From: [Phialemoniopsis] sp. UDSM-2020 | Lineage: Eukaryota; Ascomycota; Sordariomycetes; Thyridiales; Thyridiaceae | NCBI GenBank assembly: GCA_018873225.1 | Contig: JAEILZ010000005.1 | Coordinates: 806,001-870,000 of the forward strand | Direction: 5' to 3' | DNA: 64,000 bases | In this document: positions 20,569 to 30,080 of the stretch, piece after piece | Numbering within the stretch: position 1 is the stretch's first letter | How the letters are laid out: every line of letters begins with the position of its first letter | Made by a program: the position numbers and the translations under genes | The notes under the pieces: generated by a model | Databases searched by the model: none | What the model saw: only the letters and a program-made list of their open reading frames with translations | What the model was told of the DNA's origin: nothing

Positions 20569-22580
20569 TTACCCCGGGCTCATAACACGCATATCTTCTC
20601 CCAGCCTCCTCAAACCCGCAACCACATCTTCCAGGAACCGCCTTTGCAAGTCCTCATTATCCAAATCCGTCTCGCCCAGCCCAAAGTCGCACCCGAGACA
20701 CTTTCTCACGATCCGCGGGTACGTTGGCCCCATTTGCCGCACGAGTAATTGCGCCAGCTTCTCCGCGGCGCGGTAGTCGACCGATCCCTCGCCGCCCTCA
20801 CCTCCTGCTCCGAGCTTGGTGAGCGCCATGCGCCGCAGATCCGCCCACGGCCGACCATACCCTATCTCCAACAGCAAGATCCCGAAACTAAACAGTAATT
20901 TGTTTCGCGCACCGCTGGCGTTGACACTACCAACGTTACCGCTCCCGCTACCCGCACGGCCCTTGCCCTTCGCTGCTGCCGCTGCTTGCTGATACGTCTC
21001 GAGGCGGGTCATGAAATACGGGCCTTGTAGCTCCTGACCGGTGTCGGACCCCTCTCCTGCGGCCGGCGAGTGGAAGTACCTCACACTTCGGCCCAGATCC
21101 GCTGGCATCCACGGCGTGCTGTAGAACTGCATGATGCCCTCCGCTACAGACCCGGCAAGGCCGAAGAGTGCGCCCCGCGGTAACGAGCGGAAGACAGGGT
21201 CTTCTGCGATCCACGCGACGAGGTCGCTGAGTGACTGACACGCGCCGAGTGGATTGGTTGTGGAAGAGGCGGCGGCAGGTGGACTGGGCGGGACGCAAAA
21301 CCACTGAGCCGAACCGGCCGGGCTGCGCCAGGAGTCGAGGAGGAGGCGGTGTGAGGGCGACAGAGTTATGGTGGCCTCATGAAAGGCACGGCAGATGTCC
21401 GAAATGTCGGCGTCGTCGTCGAGCTGCAGCCCAGCCATGGACTGGGTGGTGAGGTCGAGGCCTGGGAGCTGTGGTGCGCCGGAAGTGTCCGGTGCCTTGG
21501 CGATAGAGAGGTCTTTTGACGCGTTCTTTGCGTGCGCCTTGCTGTGTTTGACGACGAATTTGTCGGACCCTGCCTCTAGGATGGTTGTGAGTTGTTGCAT
21601 ATTCGACGGCGACGTTTGCTTTTGGACCGGTGCAGGTAGAGGGGTGCCCTCATCATCTCCATCGTCGCAAGACTGCTGCACCTCGAGGCGCAGTGGCGTC
21701 TTGGATCCATAGTTTGAGCCATCGTGAGTTATAGCCAGCTCACATGTGACGTATCGAGTCGGCGCTGTGGAAGAGCCATTATCCAAGATGCGAACATCAA
21801 AGCAATGACACCGATGAGACTGGCAGACCCATCGCACTTGCAACATCGAGTACAGCGCCTTGGAAGCGTACCGGAACCGGTGGTATGGCTGGAGCATGTT
21901 GAGGGTTCGGGCAGTCTTCCGGATGGGGCCTTCATCCTTGGGCTCGTCGGTGATGCTATTCAGTGCCTTTATGATGTGTTCTGTGATGAGGCCGAAGTCT
22001 TGATTGAAGTCTCGCAATTCCTCGATGGCCTTCGCTATACTAGGCTTGTTGAGCCCAAGCCTGAAGCGGGTCTTGCAATGTCTGAACCATTCTGAAGGGC
22101 TTGTCTTCTGTACACGTTGTGAGTACTGGTACAAATGAACGCTTGTGAGAAGCGGCTCACATCTTGCCTCTCCCCAACTTCTGCTCTGAAAGTCTCAGCT
22201 TGCAAACAGAGACGCTGAAGAGCTTCATTGATCTGGTCTGCTGTTCGTCGGCAGGAAACGAAAGACTCGTCCAGAGCTCCAAGCTTCCGGACGTACAGCG
22301 AACTCATCACCAGTCCATTCCTCGCTGCGTCTGACGAAGGCTTATCCAGCACCTCCTGTACCCGCACTCTGTCCTTCGTGATAGCAGTGAGTAGGTTGAC
22401 GGCATTGTTGCGGAAGATGGTCTTCTGCGCGCCGAGCTTGGTGTCGAGGACGAGCACCTCACTGGGGAACCGCTTGAAAGAGGAGAAGACCTGGAACACC
22501 CTACCCGATCGGTCGTATGCCTCCAGGGCAATGGGGATCGAACCCAAGGCGGCGCCCACAATGAGCTCAACGCCGCTCAT
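20569..22580 (-). CDS. DUF7580-like protein (HeLo-like N-terminus with kinase-like C-terminus), 652 aa
   Basis: Two exons, 22580-22161 and 22107-20569 (1959 nt), joined by a GTGAGC..TACAG intron. The start MSGVELIVGAALGSIPIALE is the usual opening of this fungal family, followed by a helical region (TADQINEALQRLCLQAETFR). The middle has the Cys/His block RWVCQSHRCHCFDVRI. The C-terminal part contains LFGLAGSVAEGIMQFYSTPW and KLLFSFGILLLEIGYGRPWA, which resemble degenerate kinase C-lobe segments, but no HRD or DFG motif is present. Members of this type are poorly characterised and often neighbour incompatibility genes. The stop TAA (20571-20569) overlaps a good donor (GGGTAAGTC), so a very short extra exon is possible. 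Its start lies 315 bp from the divergent C2H2-PP1 gene. Confidence 0.8.
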
Positions 22581-22895
22581 TCTGACAAGTCCGCGATTGA
22601 TGCGCTGCTTTTGTTCGATGCGAACGCTTTGGCGAAGTCGACGAGCGTCCGAAGATCGCGAGGCGAGGGCTGATGTGCCCCTCACCAGGTTCGCCCAATC
22701 CGCGTCGTCGACACCCCTGCAGCTCGTGCATTAGTATTGATCAGATTTTGCTGCCGATGGCTGACGAGAAAGAATGCCCCGCGCAGGGCTGAGAATGGAG
22801 CGGGGCTGCTCATCGACATTGACGAAATTTTGCATCCAGTTTCTCTGCAGTTGGAAGCCCGTGTTGGTTGTCATGGAGTTTTCGTAGGCTGAACC
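22581..22895. promoter_or_regulatory. Shared divergent promoter, DUF7580-like / C2H2-PP1
   Basis: Only 315 bp separate the two start codons, so the genes probably share control elements. I see no obvious palindromic operator. Confidence 0.5.
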
Positions 22896-25800
22896 ATGTC
22901 CCTATCCCTGCTCACTCGTCAAGATGTCGAGCGATGGCTTCCAGATGCCGGCTCCTCGAAGACTGGCGGCTTCGTCGCAAAGCTCTTCGTCACCATCCAC
23001 CGGGCTATGGCCTTTCTTCCCAAGAGTCCTTTGAGCACAAAGTCGGGAACCACACACAACGCTCGGAATGAGCTTGAGCGCTTCTTTCTCTGGGGTCAAG
23101 GTCTGTCTGTCGCGGAGGGTGAACTAGACGACACCCTTACACACGCCAAAGAGCTCCATGATGAGGTCCTTACCCTCCTACTAAGGCTTGGGACGTCGGT
23201 GTTGCAATGTCTGTCGAGAGACTCGGGGCCGTCTTTGAAAGCAGTTGGCGAGCAATGCGACGATCTGAAACGTTTACTAGACGCCACAGAGACATTGCTT
23301 CAAGATCACGATGACAACTTGGATGAGAGCCAAGACGAAGACGCATTTTCAATATCAGACACGTCCGACTACGGGACAGCAGAGATACTAGACGACATCG
23401 CAGCCTATATCGACTGTCTCCTCGACCTGTCATCTGCCTTGGAGAAGCCGGCCTTTGATGTTCATGTTGAAGAAGCCGAGACAGAGGCGGCGACAGAACA
23501 AGAGCATTTTGACGTCTCTAGTGACGAGGCCCTCATATATTGTATAAGACTACGAGACCGCTTCGAAGAGCTGCCCAAATATCTCGTCGAGCTCTTGGCA
23601 GAAATGAATGTCCTCCGATCTACGAGGCTCCGGGAGAAAAGGGAGCGGGCCCAAAGGGCCGTGAAGAGTCTAGAACTAGCCGACGACATAACGGAAAGCC
23701 TCTTTTCCAACACGGATCCGCGCGTCGTCACGGAAACGACCAAGTCTTCGGCCCCTCAGTCCTCTGTCTTCTCTATAGGGCCTCGGAAGCAGTCATGGCC
23801 AAAGCCAACTGTCGACTTCCCTGATGATGCATCCGAGGCAACCTTTGCCACGTTTTCGACAGCGGCTTCGGCGATCGCGCAGGGACGGCCTCGAGTGCCG
23901 CCAATTCCTGAAGCACAGGACGGAGTCATAGAATGCTCTCTCTGTTTGGATCCTCTACTACCAGACGATTCAGGGAAGACAATCTCGACGAAGGAGTGGA
24001 AGTAAGTTTGATCTTATTGGCTACTGAATCAATCTCAACGACCGACATCTCGCTAACTTGCATAGAAAACATGTTTTTGCGGATCTTATGCCATACGTCT
24101 GCACGGTTGAAGCGTGTCCTGTCGCCCGTCAAGAACCCTTCATCAGAAGTGCAATGTGGGCAAAGCACGAAGCTTCGCACCTGACAACCCAGCATTCTTC
24201 AGCTTCGATATGCGTCTTCTGCGGATCGCAGTATCAGTCTGATAATGCAGCATACTACAAGCACGTGGCCAAACATCTTCGAGAAGTTTCGCTTTATGTA
24301 GTGCCGCAGACCGTGGATGATGAAGCAGAGCAGGACGAGAGCGATCTTGAAAGCGAAGAAGGCCTAATCGAAGAAGACCATTTACATACTTTGCGCGAGG
24401 CGCTCGTCCGAGAGGAGAGAATCCATGAGGGAACCAAGAATATGCTTGCCTCATTGACTAATAGAGACCAACGCAAACGAGTGGAAGCTGAGCTGAAAGC
24501 GTCAAGACAGCGCATCGACGACTTGCGACAGAAGATTCAGCTCGAGGAGCGAGCAGCACGGGGCGGCTCAGTGCTCGTAGACGACCGACCCGACATCCAT
24601 GTGAATGTGGATAAGGAAGACTCGGAAACTTCAGAAGATGCGGACGTCGGGGCGGCGTCGGCGAGCTCGTCGATTCACGCTGACCGTACCCCAGGTGCTG
24701 ATTCAACAGAAGCTGGTGACGTTCCTGCCCTCTCTGCTTCTGTTATTGAGGAAGATGAAGAAGATGCGCCAGCCCCTGCGTCGGTGGCAGCCCCTGAGGA
24801 AGGAGAAACACTTCGTGATCCTGCTCTCAACTCCACAGACCCAGACTTGAAAGACATCATTGATCGACTTGTCGAGGTGCGAGGTTCACGGCCTGGAAAG
24901 CAGGTTCAACTCCTAGACTCGGAAATACGCTGGCTTCTTGAAAAGTCCCGGGAGGTATTCCTATCGCAGCCCATCCTACTGGAGTTGGAGGCTCCTCTCA
25001 AGGTACGTCTAATCGGAACTAGCTCGGGTTCATAAGACACACCATCCACTAAGCGAATTGAATAAATGCAGGTCTGCGGTAGCATTCATGGCCAGTACTA
25101 CGACCTCCTAAGGACATTCGAATTTAGCGGTTTTCCACCAGAAGCCAACTACCTCTTCTTGGGTAATTACGTCGACTTCGGCAAGCAAAGCCTTGAGACT
25201 ATCTGTCTCCTCCTAGCCTACAAGATCAAGTACCCCGAGAACTTTTTCGTTCTTCGAGGCAACCACGAGTCCGCTCACATGAACCGTATCTTTGGGTTCT
25301 ATGATGAGTGCAAAAGGCGGTACAACATCAAGCTATGGAAGTCTTTCACCGATGTCTTCAACTGCATGCCGGTGGCCGCTATCATCGATGAGAAAATCTT
25401 CTGTATGAACGGTGGTTTAAGCCCAGACCTCAATTCCTTGGAGCAGATTCGAAGGATTCAGCGGCCTACAGAAGTATGTCTTCCCAAGTAACCCCCGTCG
25501 CCCAAAATTCCCAGTTGAAAGGGTACTAAAAGAAGACAGATACCCGATGTCGGGCTGCTCTGTGACCTTGTATGGGCCAACCCTGACAAGGACATCACTG
25601 GGTGGGATGTAAACAATCGGGATGACGACGTTTTGAATGAGGACGAGGGTCGATCCTTCACCTTTGGGCCAGACATCGTGAGCCGCTTCTTGCAGAAGCA
25701 CGATATGGATCTCATCGTGCGCTCCAAGCAAGTTGTGGAGGATGGATATGAATTCTTTGCGAATCGGCAGCTCACAACTATCTTCGGCGCTCCCAACTAC

Positions 25801-26294
25801 CGCGGCGAGTACGACAACGCTGCGGCGATCATGAGCGTGGACGAGAGCCTTCTCGTCTCTTTTCAGGCAAGGACTTCTCATCCCTGACTATGGATCTCTT
25901 GCGATGCCGCAATGCTAACCACGTTAGAGACATGTAGATCCTCACCCCGGCAGTTAGGAACCAGACTCGGCGACGGTTGGTGACGCCTCGTTCTGGAGAG
26001 GATGACCTCGTGCTGGAAGCCATATCGGGTCCTTCACGTGTTGAGACGAGGGAGCCTAGGCCACTTGATTCTGTCGTCCCACCTGAAGAGTTGCCGAACA
26101 GGAAAAGGGGAGCTCGCCTGGATATTGCAACGCTTCCGGCCGCGCAAAAACCCTCCCTCGGTAATCGGTAAGTTTGCCGTCCGACATGGGCGCGTCGTGC
26201 CGATCTTTTCGTGACTGACTGGGTTACTGGCAGCTTTTTGGCTCGTCTAGGCATCAACCGTAGAAGAGGCGAAGACAAACCATCCAAGTCATGA
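22896..26294 (+). CDS. C2H2 zinc-finger protein fused to a PP1-type pseudophosphatase, 1020 aa
   Basis: Six exons: 22896-24001, 24066-25002, 25072-25473, 25540-25866, 25938-26167 and 26234-26294 (3063 nt). Residues 1-365 are helical and acidic, as in fungal STAND-like N-termini. Then ECSLCLDP and two fingers ([26 protein letters not shown]), the usual fungal C2H2 block. A coiled, acidic linker follows. Residues 627-910 are a whole PP1 domain ([64 protein letters not shown]), yet the catalytic set is broken. In PP1 numbering D64 is Ser (685), D92 Asn (713), R96 Phe (717), H173 Asn (794) and H248 Lys (878); R221 is probably Glu (851). H66, D95, N124 and H125 remain. The SFQ|ILTP intron is GC-AG. 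A basic tail ends in [11 protein letters not shown]. Predicted to be a non-catalytic scaffold or decoy. The gene is open throughout. Confidence 0.88.
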
Positions 26295-26549
26295 TCTTTC
26301 CCTCTACTCTTGGACTACATATAGGCTTCGCTTCATATCCCCAAGCGTAAGTAGGAAGCATTCGGTATCTGTGGTGTGGCGAACTCGGAAGTCGATCTGG
26401 TGAGGACGATACCCACCAAGTAGTGAGGGAGCACCAGCGGCTGCTCCCAAAGCATCAAGGGAGACGGGCAGCGTTTGAAGGCTTATGCAATATCTCGAGA
26501 ACTCTACGAGCCCTTCTATCTACATTGTCTGTACATATATTTGGCTATG

Positions 26550-27386
26550 TTACAAGAGAGCGGTACTCAAAGCGAACCCCAACGTTAATGATGCTCCCAG
26601 TAAGCTCGGCATATTCTCGCGTCCCGGTGCACCATTAGGCTTCGGAGGGTCGTCATTGTCCGTAGACTTGCTTTCGCCCGGCTTGCACACGTCGCCAGGC
26701 TGACCGGCAGACTGATCAGAGGTCTCAAATCCAACGTCACACCTCTCCTTCTCCGTCTTTTCGCCGATCTTGTTCGACGCCGAGGTCCATTCGCCGGGAA
26801 GCATGCCTGGGATGTAGCTGCGTATGAACGGCGCGGTGACCTGGACATTGACATTGTCCAACGAAGCGTTCGTGCAGCCGCCTAGGGTCCCGAATGAGAT
26901 GCTACGAAGCCATTTGTACTGCAGTTGTGTCTCCGTCCCCGGCGCGACGAGGAGCATGGGCGAATTCTTCTTCTTCAGTTCTTCGGTACTGACCCCGCCG
27001 CTGAGAGAAACCCACAGTTCACGGTCCGCCTCGGTGTAATAATCGCGCTCGTTGTAGTAGGCATCGGAGGCGAGCTTGAAGATCGCGTCCTGCTCTTCCG
27101 TCGACAGGTGATAGTGGAGGGCGAGCTTGTCGTCGCTCCGCCAGATCTCCCTCTTGGCGGTGACATTGTACGATTTCGGAGCCTCGAAGGGGCAAGGGCT
27201 TCCACCTTCCGGGCAGGACTTTTTGTCCACTGTAATTAGGGAACCAGCTTCGCTCTTGAGGCCGTTCTCTTGATAAGTCTTGGTCGCATTAAATGTCGTA
27301 CAAACAGCCGCCGCGAGGTTGGGCAGTAGAGCTAGGGTTGCGATGGCCGCGAGTCGCCTCGTTTTGTTCCGTGTACTGAGCTGCAT
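26550..27386 (-). CDS. Secreted, probably GPI-anchored surface protein, 278 aa
   Basis: Single exon. A signal peptide (LAAIATLALLPNLAAA, about residues 11-26) is followed by an ectodomain with six cysteines and four possible N-glycosylation sites (such as NATK, NVTA, NASL). The C-terminus has a charged, proline-rich spacer (DNDDPPKPNGAPG) and a final hydrophobic segment (SLLGASLTLGFALSTALL) with no basic tail, which is the pattern for GPI attachment; the likely omega site is around the NGAPG segment. I recognise no enzymatic motif, so the role (wall or surface protein) is inferred from topology only. Convergent with the PP1 fusion gene, 255 bp between their stop codons. Confidence 0.75.
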   Translation of the reverse strand: MQLSTRNKTRRLAAIATLALLPNLAAAVCTTFNATKTYQENGLKSEAGSLITVDKKSCPEGGSPCPFEAPKSYNVTAKREIWRSDDKLALHYHLSTEEQDAIFKLASDAYYNERDYYTEADRELWVSLSGGVSTEELKKKNSPMLLVAPGTETQLQYKWLRSISFGTLGGCTNASLDNVNVQVTAPFIRSYIPGMLPGEWTSASNKIGEKTEKERCDVGFETSDQSAGQPGDVCKPGESKSTDNDDPPKPNGAPGRENMPSLLGASLTLGFALSTALL

Positions 27387-28045
27387 CGTGGGATGGAATA
27401 TGTGGCTGTCAGATTGTGTTCAAACCATTGTACGACCGATATTGCAGCAAAGCTTGACACCAAGGGAGACCCAATGAGCTTTATATGGTCTGTTACTCCA
27501 TCACTAACCCCGGCACCTGCCAGCTCGTACATGCTTACTATGGGGCATAAGACGGTTGGTACTGCGCCTCTGCAGGGGTTTCAATTTATGTTGGTTCCCC
27601 TTTAGGACGTGACACAAATCCTTCAGCCTTGGCAGATGCTTCTTCGTTCGCTTACGTCGTTTAGTATACTGAAAGTGGAATATCTGGCTCTAGAGGGTTG
27701 TAAGAATAGAAAGTCATTTGCCTGATGCAAACGGTCACTCAGGCAGCCATGCTTGACCCCGAAAATAATTTTGAAACCCTCCCAGTCCTCCTACCATTCA
27801 GGGACGCAAATAAGCACTCCAACTTGCATAGAATCTAAAATATGATGAAGTGGCCCACCAACGCAAACATGCCTGCCTAACTCAGAAGCGCTGGATCGCC
27901 TGCTTCTAGCCGCCGAGGCAAAAATAACTACCCGACCTTGACCCAACATGTTGGCACAATCTTGCAGTAGCGCTGGTACGGCGGTAACATTTGGCATTCA
28001 ATGTTGGCATTCGTCCCTCTAAGGCATGCTACGAATTTGGTGTCC
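27387..28045. other. Intergenic region
   Basis: About 660 bp, no supported gene. The half next to 27387 is the promoter of the GPI-type protein and the other half is the 3' side of the D-aminopeptidase gene. Confidence 0.6.
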
Positions 28046-29752
28046 TCACTGCTTCACAAACTCGAGGCGCCTGGCAAGCCAACAGCCAATGGTCACCCCG
28101 GTGACATTCCCGTCGTCACTGCGACGGACAACGACCGTCCAGTCCCCAGGAGGCGTCGAGTCCATTGCCCTGGGGCACGCAAGAGCCCAAACATCCTTTC
28201 CGAGCGAACGCATCAAATGGACCGGACCCTGCCCCAGGAAACCGCCAAACATGCCGTACAACATGTCGCCCGAGCCGCTGCAGTTGAAGGTGGAGTCTAT
28301 CTCAGCGCAGTGGTAACTGCCCTGTAGCTCAGAGTAATCGGCAGCAGGCTTTTCGGCCGCAACGCGCTGAGCACTGATAGTGCGGTTGTCTTGAGGAACA
28401 TGCAGGTGCAGCGAATCCCCGTTCAGACTCGTTACCATCTCATCCGATAAGGCTTTGTACGCTTCAACTACTCGGAACTTGTCCGGCTTGCGGTGGTACT
28501 TGACCAGGAGCTCACCCGGTTTGCCCTGACTCACAGTGATCGCAAGTCCTGTGTCGGAATCCAGATAAGTCCCGTCCCAATGACGGCCTGGGCTGACGAC
28601 CTCGTTCTTGGTCTCGGGTACGCTCATGGCGCGCTTCAAGATGTACTCGGTCACCCCTGAAGCGTCGCCGTGCTCCTGGTTGAGCAAAGCCACAATCGAA
28701 ATCCTCGGCTCCGGTGAGTATGCCCGAAACAGCCGATAGCCACGAAGCGCGCCCCCGTGCCCGACGGTCAGGATGCCTCCAACCTTCTTGCGGGCCAGGC
28801 CAAAACCGTAGTCGGCGGGAGTGCCGTCCTTGTACTTTTGCTGCTCGGAATTGCTCCCGTACCAGCTCTGCAAGTCATCACGGCTGCGATCGATGAATTG
28901 CTCGTAGGCGATCATGTCGGTCAGCGAAGCCACGATGCCAGCATCACCGGCCCATTCGATGCGGTTGATACCAGGGTAGAAGCCAAACTCCTCGTTACCC
29001 TCGTAGCCAACCCCCGGGGGCGGGTGCTCGGCAGTGTTTGCGCACAACCTCGCCGTCTTCATCCCGGCGGGCGTGAAGATCCGCTGCTCGAGCAGCTCCG
29101 CCAGAGACTGCCCTGTGACCTCCTCGATGCAGCGAGCGATGATGAAGTAGTTTGTGTTGGCGTACGAGTACTCGGTGCCCGGCTCGAAGTGGAACGACTT
29201 CATGCGGGCCAGCATCTCGGGGCCGTGATCGGCGATAGAGAAGCGCCCGTCGGGCTCCGCACCCCAGAGGACGGTCAGGGCCCAGTAGTCGCGAATGCCG
29301 GACTGATTGTTGCAGAGGTGGCGGATGGTCAATCCTGTGCCGTCGAGCAATTTGGGGTTCAGGACGTGGCGGAGCTGGTGCGAGATCTGCTTGGCCGGGT
29401 CGCTGCCCCGCGCGGTCATGGCCGGTGTCGGGTTGCGCTCGAGGTCCGTCAGCAGGCCGCACAGCATCTGCTTCGTGATAGAGCAGATAGGGAGCTGCGT
29501 GTCAGCGGCCATGGGGATTCGCTGGCGCAGATCGGCGTAACCCCAGCACTGTTGGCCGACCAGTTGGCCGTCCTTCAAGACGGCCACGGCGCCACCTGGG
29601 CCCCGGAACTTGGATGGCACATCTGCGAGAATCCCGCGCATTGAAGCAGCAATGTCTGCCATTTTCACTCCCGTATCTGGACTGAAATCGGTGGTTTGGG
29701 ATCGATACTCGAGAATCGCGGAGGAAGAATGCTTTGAGCTCTCGGTCGACAT
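28046..29752 (-). CDS. Serine beta-lactamase-fold hydrolase of the D-aminopeptidase type (S12), 568 aa
   Basis: Intronless. The catalytic domain holds SITK (Ser91, Lys94), the YxN motif in EYSYANTNY and HGG in VGHGGALRGYR. Together these match D-aminopeptidase of MEROPS family S12, which removes N-terminal D-residues from peptides, amides and esters. The two C-terminal beta domains of that enzyme also appear present (WDGTYLDSDTGLAITVS; GSYHCAEIDSTF). The protein is slightly longer than the bacterial enzyme (about 520 aa). If translation starts at the second Met (29662), the nucleophile falls at residue 61, close to its known position, so the start is uncertain. No signal peptide, so probably cytosolic. 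Divergent from the MFS gene across 328 bp. The architecture and lack of introns make an ancient bacterial origin possible; a related esterase or beta-lactamase-like role is the alternative. Confidence 0.85.
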   Translation of the reverse strand: MSTESSKHSSSAILEYRSQTTDFSPDTGVKMADIAASMRGILADVPSKFRGPGGAVAVLKDGQLVGQQCWGYADLRQRIPMAADTQLPICSITKQMLCGLLTDLERNPTPAMTARGSDPAKQISHQLRHVLNPKLLDGTGLTIRHLCNNQSGIRDYWALTVLWGAEPDGRFSIADHGPEMLARMKSFHFEPGTEYSYANTNYFIIARCIEEVTGQSLAELLEQRIFTPAGMKTARLCANTAEHPPPGVGYEGNEEFGFYPGINRIEWAGDAGIVASLTDMIAYEQFIDRSRDDLQSWYGSNSEQQKYKDGTPADYGFGLARKKVGGILTVGHGGALRGYRLFRAYSPEPRISIVALLNQEHGDASGVTEYILKRAMSVPETKNEVVSPGRHWDGTYLDSDTGLAITVSQGKPGELLVKYHRKPDKFRVVEAYKALSDEMVTSLNGDSLHLHVPQDNRTISAQRVAAEKPAADYSELQGSYHCAEIDSTFNCSGSGDMLYGMFGGFLGQGPVHLMRSLGKDVWALACPRAMDSTPPGDWTVVVRRSDDGNVTGVTIGCWLARRLEFVKQ

Positions 29753-30080
29753 GAATGAAATGACAAGTCTGAGAAAGTTGCCCGCCCGCCGTCATCAGCA
29801 TTTCCCCATCTCCATTTCCACGGCCACGCGCGCAGCTTTGGTACATCCGCCCCACCATGATGCTTATCATCTCCACCCGTCGCAAACTGCTCTGATTGGC
29901 ACAGCAGGTCTCATGTCAATGAAGATCCGTGATATGCGCAAGTGAGGAGTCGGAGGATCTATTAAAATGCGGTGACATCCTCGGTGTCATGGGACAATCT
30001 CATGTCACCTCGTTCGACCCACCATCAACATTGCAGACTATATTGTCGTCTAGAACCTACCCATCCAAATCCTACTCAGA
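29753..30080. promoter_or_regulatory. Shared divergent promoter, D-aminopeptidase / MFS transporter
   Basis: GGTGACAT (29971-29978) and its exact reverse complement ATGTCACC (30002-30009) flank a third half-site, TGTCAT (29985-29990). Three TGACA cores thus lie within 40 bp, about 75-110 bp before the MFS start. This is a candidate operator for a pathway regulator; the link to the nearby Zn2Cys6 gene is a guess, since classic CGG triplet pairs are not evident in the repeat. Confidence 0.4.
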
